This document shows, in pieces, positions 20,621-27,500 of a DNA stretch of 27,500 nt; within the stretch, counting starts at the first letter, position 1, and every line of letters begins with the position of its first letter. Position numbers and translations under genes: made by a program. The notes under the pieces were generated by a model that ran no database searches, was not told where the DNA came from, and worked only from the letters and a program-made list of their open reading frames with translations. This DNA is from Trachelipus rathkii (Eukaryota > Arthropoda > Malacostraca > Isopoda > Trachelipodidae), in contig JABUQX010100038.1 in the NCBI GenBank assembly GCA_015478945.1, positions 1 to 27,500 of the forward strand, in the 5' to 3' direction.

Positions 20621-21000
20621 TTTTATGTTTTTATCTTACATTTATACTCTGTGTTTAATTTTATTTTTAGTTTTATTTTTTTAAAATTTTTTCTAACTAT
20701 TTTTTATTTTACATTTTACTTTGTGTTTAATTTTTATTTTTTATTTTAATTTTACTTATTTAAATTTATTTTTCAAACTTTATTTTTTTTTTTATTTTTT
20801 TTTTGTAAGTTTTATTTACGTTTATACTTTGTGTTTAATTTTTTATTTAATTCTTTTTTTTTTTTTTTTTTTTATTTTTTTTATAAGTTTAATTATTTTG
20901 TTTTATTTTTACTATAAAAATTTATTTATTTTGTTTTGTTTGTTTAAACATTTTGTTTTTACTAAAAATTTATTCTTTTTATGTTTATAATTTAAAAAAA
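20621..21000 (+). repeat. T-rich segment, left arm
   Basis: Long T runs with TTTATACTTTGTGTTTAATTTT repeated three times (about 20640, 20715, 20820). Mirrored by an A-rich segment at 26460-26680. Confidence 0.8.
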
Positions 21001-21024
21001 TTTGCATTTTTACATGCCTTAAAG

Positions 21025-22250
21025 CAGTAAATCAGTAAATCAAACTACCCACTCCACCCTCTTGCCCTTCCATGATCTATTGATCTATTGATCTATTGAT
21101 CTATTGATCTATTGATTCAAGTCATATTTTGCATAACATAACACAAAACTTTTATTTATTTTTGTTTTGTTTGTTTTAACATTTTGTTTTTACTAAAAAA
21201 AAATTTATTCTTTTTATGTTTATAACTTTAAAAATTTGTATTTTTACATACCTTAAATCAGTAAATCAGTAAATCAGTAGAATCAGCCCCTATAATTCAG
21301 TAATCAAACTATCATCCAACTGCTCTCCTATCCTTCCATGATCTATTGATCTATTGACCTATTGAGCTATTGATCTATTGATTCAAGTCATATTTTGTAT
21401 AACATAACACAAAAACTTTTATTTATTTTGTTTTGTTTTCTTTAAACATTATGTTTTTACTATAAAAATTTATTTATTTTGTTTTATTTTTACTATAAAA
21501 ATTTATTTATTTTGTTTTATTTGCTTTAAACATTTTGTTTTTACTAAAAACTTTATTCTTTTTATGTTTATAACTTAAAAATTTTGCATTTTTACATACC
21601 CTAAAGCAGTAAATCAGTAAATCAGTAAATCATACTCCTATCCCTTCCATGATCTAATGATCTATTGATCTATTGATCTATTGATCTATTGATTCAAGTC
21701 ATATTTTCTATTAAAATTGTTATGTTTTACATTCCCTAAAACAGTAAATCAGTAAATCAGTAAATCAAACTGCCTTACAGCCACCATCCTATCCTTCCAT
21801 GATCTATTGATCTATTGATCTATTGATCTATTGATTCAAGTCATATTTTCTATTAAAATTGTTATGTTTTACATTCCCTAAAGCAGTAAATCAGTAAATC
21901 AGTAAATCAAACTGCCCTCCAGCCACCCTCCTACCCTTCCATGATCTATTGATCTATTGATCTATTGATTCAAGTCATATTTTGTATAATATAACACAAA
22001 ACTTTTATTTATTTTTGTTTTGTTTCTTTAAACATTATGTTTTTACTATAAAAATTTATTTATTTTGTTTTATTTGCTTTAAACATTTTGTTTTTACTAA
22101 AAAATTTGCATTTTTACATACCTTTAAGCAGTAAATCAGTAAAGCAGTAAATCAGTAAATCAGTAAATCAAACTATCATCCAACTACCATCCTACCCTTC
22201 CGATCTATTGACCTATTGACCTATTGAGCTATTGATCCTATTGATTCAAA
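21025..22250 (+). repeat. Six iteron modules L1-L6, left arm of element 2
   Basis: Modules at 21025-21120, 21258-21387, 21607-21700, 21741-21840, 21882-21976 and 22129-22250. Each has AGTAAATC two to five times, a 25-40 base C-rich spacer ending CCCTTCCAT, GATCTATT two to five times and usually ATTCAAGTCATATTTT. T-rich ATTTATTTATTTTGTTTTGTT linkers of 40 to 220 bases lie between. Octamer number differs from module to module, for example five GATCTATT in L1. Confidence 0.9.
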
Positions 22251-22420
22251 TTGTGTTTGTATAACATAACACAAAAACTTATTTATTTTGTTTTGTTTTC
22301 TTTAAACATTATGTTTTTACTATAAAAATTTATTTATTTTGTTTTATTTTTACTATAAAAATTTATTTATTTTGTTTTATTTGCTTTAGACATTTTGTTT
22401 TTACTAAAAAAATTATTCGA

Positions 22421-22541
22421 CAACAACAACAACAACAACAACATCAACAACTGCAACAAATGCAATAACAAACGCTACATTTCAACAACAACAACATCAA
22501 CAACTGCAACAAATGCAACAACAAACGCGACATTTCAACAA
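22421..22541 (+). repeat. (CAA)n tandem pair at the loop boundary
   Basis: (CAA)n followed by two copies, 53 bases apart, of ACATCAACAACTGCAACAAA...ACATTTCAAC. It separates the left-arm orientation modules from the right-arm orientation ones. Element 1 has an analogous CAACAAC stretch at 3842-3875. Confidence 0.9.
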
Positions 22542-22605
22542 CAATAATAGTATAAAAAGAACATTTTTATGTTATGTTTATACAAAGATACTTATAATAT
22601 AATAT

Positions 22606-24920
22606 GAATCAATAGAACAATAGATCAAAAGCTCAATGAATCAATAGATCGTAAACAAGGTTAGGAGGAATTGGATTGGATGATAGTTTGATTTACTGAT
22701 TTACTGATTTACTGCTTTAGGAATCGTAAACTACGATATTTTTAAAAAGTTATAAACAAAATAAATAAAAGTTTTTGAGATATGTTATACAAAATATGAC
22801 TTGAATCAATAGAACAATAGATCAATAGATCAATAGATCAATGGATCACGAATGGGTAGGATGGCAGTTTGATTTATTGATTTACTGATTTACTGCTTTA
22901 AGGATATGTAAAAATATAAAAATGCGGGAGTTATAAACATGTGGAACCCATAAGCTGTAGGAAAAAAAATGTTTTAAAAGCAAATAAAAAAAATGATAAA
23001 TTTTTATAGTAAAATAAAACAAAATAAATAAATTTTTATAGTAAAAACAAAATGTATAAAGAAAACAAAACAAAATAAATAAAAGTTTTTGTGTTATGTT
23101 ATACAAAATATGATTTGAATCAATAGATCAATAGATCAATAGATCATGGATGGGTAGGAGGGTGGAATGGGTAGTTTGATTTACTGCTGTTTTGGTTTTC
23201 TTTAAGGTAGCATAAAAATGCAAAAATTTTTTTAAGTTATAAACTTATAAATAGTTTAAAAATTTTTGAAACAAAAACAAAATGTTTTTAAAGCAAATAA
23301 AACAAAATAAATAAATTTTATAGTAAAAAACATAATGTTTAAAGAAGCAAAAACAAAATAAATAAAAAAGTTTTTGTGTTATGTTATACAAATATGACTT
23401 GAATCGGCGGTCAATGGACCAATGAAAGAGGAGATCAGAATGGGTAGGAAGTGGAATGGGTGGTTTGATTTACTGATTTACGATTTACTGTTTTAGAGGG
23501 TGTGTAAAAATGCAAAATTTTTAAGTTATAAACATAAAAGAATACATTTTTAGTAAAACAAAATGTTTAAAGCAAATAAAACAAAAATAAATACTAAATT
23601 TTTATAGTAAAAATAAAACAAAATAAATAAATTTATAGTGAAAACACAAAATGTTTTAAAGAAAACAAAACAAAATAAATAAAAGTTTTTACGTGTTTTT
23701 TAGTAAAAACTATGACTTGAATCAATAGATCAATAGATCAATAGCTCAATAGGTCAATAGATCAATGAATCATGGAAGGGGTAGGAGGTTAGTTTAAGTT
23801 ATAAACATAAAAAAATAAATTTTTAGTAAAAACATAATATTTATAAAGAAACAAAACAAATAAATAAAAGTTTTTGTGTTATATTATGTAAATATGACTT
23901 GAATCAATAGATCAATAGATCAATAGATCAATAGATCATGGAAGGTGGGAGGGGAGGCGTGAGTGGTTTGATTTACTGATTTACTGATTTACTGCTTTAG
24001 GAACAGTAAACTATTAAATTTTTTTAGTAAATACGAATTTTTAAGTTATAAACATAAAAAGAATAAATTTTTAGTAAAACAAAATGTTTAAAACAAATAA
24101 AACAAAATAAATAAATTTTTATAGTAAAAATAAAACAAAATAAATAAATTTTTATAGTAAAAACATAATGTTCAAAGAAAACAAAACAAAATAAATAAAA
24201 GTTTTGAGATATGTTATACAAAATATGACTTGAATCAATAGATCAATAGATCAATAGCTCAATGGAGTCAATAGATCAATAGATCATGGTAGGATGGTTA
24301 GTTGGATGATAGTTTGATTTAATGATTACCAGTATTTCTTTACCAAGATAGTGTGTGCTGATTAGTTATAAACATAAGATAGTTTAGCCAAAATAAATGT
24401 TAAATAAAATAAATAAATAAATTTTGGTGTTTATATTGCCACAAATGTTGAGATTAATGGATAGCAGTCAATAAATCATAAGTTACAAGTGGAGGGCAGT
24501 TTGATTTACTGATTTACTGATTTACTACTGCTTTAAGGTATGCAAATATGCAAAGGTATGCAAAAATGCAAATTTTTTAAGTTATGAAACATAAAAAGAA
24601 TAAATTTTTTTTTAGTAAAAACAAAATGTTTAAAAACAAATAAAACAAAATAAATAAATTTTATACTAAAAAATAAAACAAAATAAATAAAAATTTTTAT
24701 AGTAAAACCATAATGTTTGTCAAAGAAAACAAAACAAAATAAATAAAAGTTTTTGTGTAATGTTATACAAAATATGACTTGAATCAATAGATCAATAGAT
24801 CAATAGGTCAATAGATCAATAGATCATGGAAGGGTAGGATGGTAGTTGGATGATAGTTTGATTTACTGATTTACTGATTTACTGCTTTACTGATTTACTG
24901 ATTTACTGATTTACTGCTTA
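22606..24920 (-). repeat. Nine loop modules R1-R9 in right-arm orientation
   Basis: Modules near 22606-22720, 22802-22900, 23115-23190, 23399-23492, 23718-23790, 23899-24000, 24230-24330, 24450-24535 and 24780-24920. All read AATAGATC then a G-rich spacer then GATTTACT on the plus strand. R5 lacks the GATTTACT array, and R4 and R8 have degraded AATAGATC arrays. They have no partners in the left arm. Confidence 0.85.
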
Positions 24921-25139
24921 AAGGTATGTAAAAATGCAAATTTTTTTAAGTTATAAACATAAAAAGAATAAATTTTTTAGTAAAAACAAAATGTATAAAG
25001 CAAATGAAACAAAATAAATAAAATTTTATAGTAAAAATAAAACAAAATAAATAAATTTTTATAGTAAAAACATAATGTTTAAAGAAAACAAAACAAAATA
25101 AATAAAAGTTTTTGTGTAATGTTATATAAAATATGACTT

Positions 25140-26340
25140 GAATCAATAGATCAATAGCTCAATAGGTCAATAGATCAATAGAACATGGAAGGGTAGGAGG
25201 GTAGTTGGATGATAGTTTGATTTACTGATTTACTGATTTACTGCTTTACTGATTTACTGATTTTCTGCTTAATTAAGGTATGTAAAATGCAATTTTTGAA
25301 AGTAAAAACAAAGAAATGTTAAAAGCAAATAAAACAAAATAAATAAATTTTTAGTAAAAACAAAATATTTAAAGAAAACAAAACAAAAATAAATAAAAGT
25401 TTTTGTGTTATATTATACAAAATATGACTTGAATCAATAGATCAATAGATCAATAGATCATGGAAGGGTAGGAGGGTGGCTGTAAGGCAGTTTGATTTAC
25501 TGATTTACTGATTTACTGCTTTAGGGAATGTAAAACATAACAATTTTAATGAAAATATGACTTAGATCACCAGATCAATAGATCAATAGATCATGGAGAG
25601 GGATAGGATGGTGGCTGTAAGGCAGTTTGATTTACTGATTTATGTTTTAGGGAATGTAAAACATAACAATTTTAGCAAAAAATATGATTGAATCAAGCGA
25701 ATCAATAGATCAAATAGATCATGGAAGGGTAAGGATAGGAAGGTAATTTGACTACTGATTTACTGATTTACTGCTTTTGGGGTATGTAAAAACTCAAATT
25801 TTTTATAAGTTATAAACATAAAAGAATAAAGTTTTTAGTAAAAACAAAATGTTTAAAGCAAATAAAACAAAATAAATAAATTTTTATAGTAAAAATAAAA
25901 CAAAATAAATAAATTTTTATAGTAAAACATAATGTTTTAAAGAAAATAATAAAATAAATAAAAGTTTTTTGTGTTATGTTATACAAATAGACTTGAATCA
26001 ATAGATCAATAGCTCAATAGGTCAATAGATCCAATAGATCATGGAAGGATATGAGAGCAGTTGGATGATAGTTTGATTTACATTTACTGATTTTCTGTTT
26101 TACTGATTTACTGATTTACAGTTTAGGTACATGTAAAAATGCAAATTTTAAGTTATAAACATAAAAAGAATAATTTTTTTAGTAAAAACAAAATGTTAAA
26201 ACAAACAAAACAAAAATAAATAAAAGTTTTGTGTTATGTTATGCAAAATATGACTTGAATCAATAGATCAATAGATCAATAGATCATGGAAGGGCAAGAG
26301 GGTAGAGTGGGTAGTTTGATTTACTGATTTACTGCTTTAA
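25140..26340 (-). repeat. Six iteron modules R10-R15, right arm of element 2
   Basis: Modules near 25140-25270, 25430-25523, 25563-25650, 25690-25777, 25994-26125 and 26255-26340. Module details pair them with the left arm. R15 with L1 share GGGCAAGAGGGTAGAGTGGG; R14 with L2 and R10 with L6 share CAATAGCTCAATAGGTCAA; R11 and R12, with closely spaced neighbours, pair with L5 and L4. Confidence 0.85.
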
Positions 26341-26895
26341 GGCATGTAAAAATGCAAATTTTACGTTATAAACATAAAAGAATAAATTTTTTAGTAAAAA
26401 CAAAATGTTTAAACAAACAAAACAAAATAAATAAATTTTTATAGTAAAAATAAAACAAAATAATTAAACTTATAAAAAATAGTTAAAAAATAAATTTAAA
26501 TAAAAAAAAAAAAAAAAAAAAAAAGAATTAAATAAAAAATTAAACAAAGTATAAACGAAAAAATTAAACACAAAGTAAAATGTAAAATTAAAAATAGTTA
26601 GAAAAAATTTTAAAAAAATAAAACTAAAAAATAAAATTAAACACAAGTATAAATGTAAGATAAAAACATAAAAAAAAAAGCAAACAATATATACATGTTT
26701 CAACTTAGGGTTATACGGGGAGCCAAGATTGAAGAAGATAAGTCAACTAGAACTCATCTAAATTGAGGGGTGAAGAGAAGTGTGAGCTATAAGACTTATT
26801 GCTAGCCCTTCTAAAACTCAAATATTGGCTAACCTGACCTCAAAATTGGTCTCACCACCCTTAGGAACCCTTAATTGATCAATAAAAAGTATAAA
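26341..26895 (-). repeat. A-rich and single-copy arm segments, right
   Basis: Complement of 20401-21000, including a run of over 20 A at about 26503-26524 and CATGTTTCAACTTAGGGTTATACGG-type sequence at 26694 onward. Confidence 0.8.
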
Positions 26896-27500
26896 ACTTA
26901 GCAATTTCAGAGAAAGTCCAAGTCATGTCGTCATTTGACTTGGATTCCCTGCTTTATTAGACTCACCGATCTCAGAATCGACTTCCCCGACTTAATGAAC
27001 CCTTAACTCAACACCTCAAGCGTCAAAATATGACGACCTTATGAAATTCCAAGTCATGTCGGCATTTGACTTGAATTCCCTTTTCCATATGCCTCACATA
27101 CCTCATAAACGGCTTCCCCTACCCCAAAAACCCAAGCGTCAAAATCTGACGACCTTACGAATTTCCAACCAAGTCATGTCGGCATTTGACTTGAATTCCC
27201 TGTTCCAAACGCCTCACATACCTCATAAACGGCTTCCCTGACCCAAAAAACCCATAGATGGACACCTCAAGCGTCAAAATCTGACGACCTTACGAATTTC
27301 TAAGTCATGTCGGCATTTGACTTGAATTCCCTGTTTCATACGCCTCACCTACCTCATAAACGGATTCCCCGACCCCTAAAACCCATAGATGGACACCTCA
27401 AGCACCAAAATCGGACTCAGCGGGAAGAATTTCCAAGTCATGTCGGCTATTGACTTGGTTTGACCGGTTCCAGAACCTCATAAACGGCTTCCCCGACCCA
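26896..27500 (-). repeat. Tandem ~130-bp units, right arm of element 2
   Basis: AAGTCATGTC recurs at 26920, 27051, 27171, 27302 and 27435, the mirror of the five inner left-arm units. The outermost one keeps the GGCTATTGACTTGG variant found only in the two outermost left units, so pairing is unit by unit. The unit ends with the window. Confidence 0.9.

Larger units (their letters stand above)
19640..27500. mobile_element. Giant palindromic element 2 (runs off the window)
   Basis: Left arm about 19640-22417, loop about 22418-25130, right arm about 25130 to beyond 27500. Mirror landmarks are the 130-bp repeats (19846-20369 with 26920-27435), the GCTAGCCCTTC/GAAGGGCTAGC segment (20490/26805), the ATGTATATATTGTTTGC segment (20603/26690) and modules L1 to L6 with R15 to R10. 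All paired landmarks share a centre near 23690. No gene was found. Large Phe/Leu/Tyr-rich frames in it are translations of T-rich repeats. From the pairing I expect the right arm to continue past 27500. Confidence 0.75.

Noticed and set aside
20721..20990. Phe/Leu-rich frame that looks like a membrane protein (also 22882, 24024, 24533, 24946, 25810, 26470 on the minus strand)
   Set aside because: Translations of T-rich linkers of the repeat. The hydrophobicity comes from TTT and TTA codons, and the recurring YLFCF pattern follows the DNA repeat unit.
21025..26340. Regularly spaced repeats resembling a CRISPR array
   Set aside because: The repeats are variable in length, contain internal octamer arrays, appear in both orientations and lie in a eukaryotic transposon-rich context. 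Linkers are themselves repetitive and there are no cas genes.

Overview
The window looks like a piece of a eukaryotic, probably decapod crustacean, genome made almost entirely of transposons and simple repeats. I see no intact host gene, no tRNA or rRNA gene and no CRISPR array. The evidence for the host is indirect. Long (TA)n tracts are frequent, as in penaeid genomes. The non-LTR reverse transcriptase relic resembles a type common in crabs and shrimps. Penelope-like, hAT and Tc1-like relics lie side by side. All coding remnants are frameshifted or carry stops. Single-base indels are also common between repeat copies, so some of the damage could be consensus sequencing error.

Layout. 1-1034: an unrecognised decayed reading frame (271-870) followed by an (ATT)n tract. 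1035-9593: a giant palindrome (element 1) with arms of about 4.0 and 4.6 kb, a G+C-rich hairpin at its centre (near 5014), the octamer TGACGTCA at both tips and no recognisable gene. 9594-10274: spacer with a short direct repeat. 10290-11515 (minus): reverse transcriptase relic of a LINE. 11560-12302 and 15335-15536 (plus): a Penelope-like element, with GIY-YIG-type C-terminal region and 3' tail, split by about 3 kb of inserted DNA. That insert (12303-15334) holds a hAT transposase C-terminal relic, large (TA)n tracts and a small foldback element. 15562-17086: a complete-length but dead Tc1-like transposon sitting in a (TA)n tract. 17727-18710 (minus): a second hAT relic. 18711-19382: compound (TA)n. 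About 19640-27500, running past the window edge: a second giant palindrome (element 2). Its outer arms are tandem ~130-bp repeats and its inner arms carry about 21 copies of a ~100-bp module.

The most interesting signal is that the two giant palindromes, different in almost everything else, share the same module. In it, [AGTAAATC]n and [GATCTATT]n flank a 35-40 base C-rich spacer. Read on the same strand the two octamers are variants of GATYTAYT, so the module is a pair of inverted iteron arrays. Element 1 has one copy per arm. Element 2 has six per arm plus nine more in its loop, all in the right-arm orientation. Element 2 also repeats the decamer ATTCAAGTCA both in the outer 130-bp units and at the edge of the inner modules. 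I infer a family of non-coding foldback elements recognised by an unknown factor acting in trans. Neither family nor factor can be named from sequence alone.
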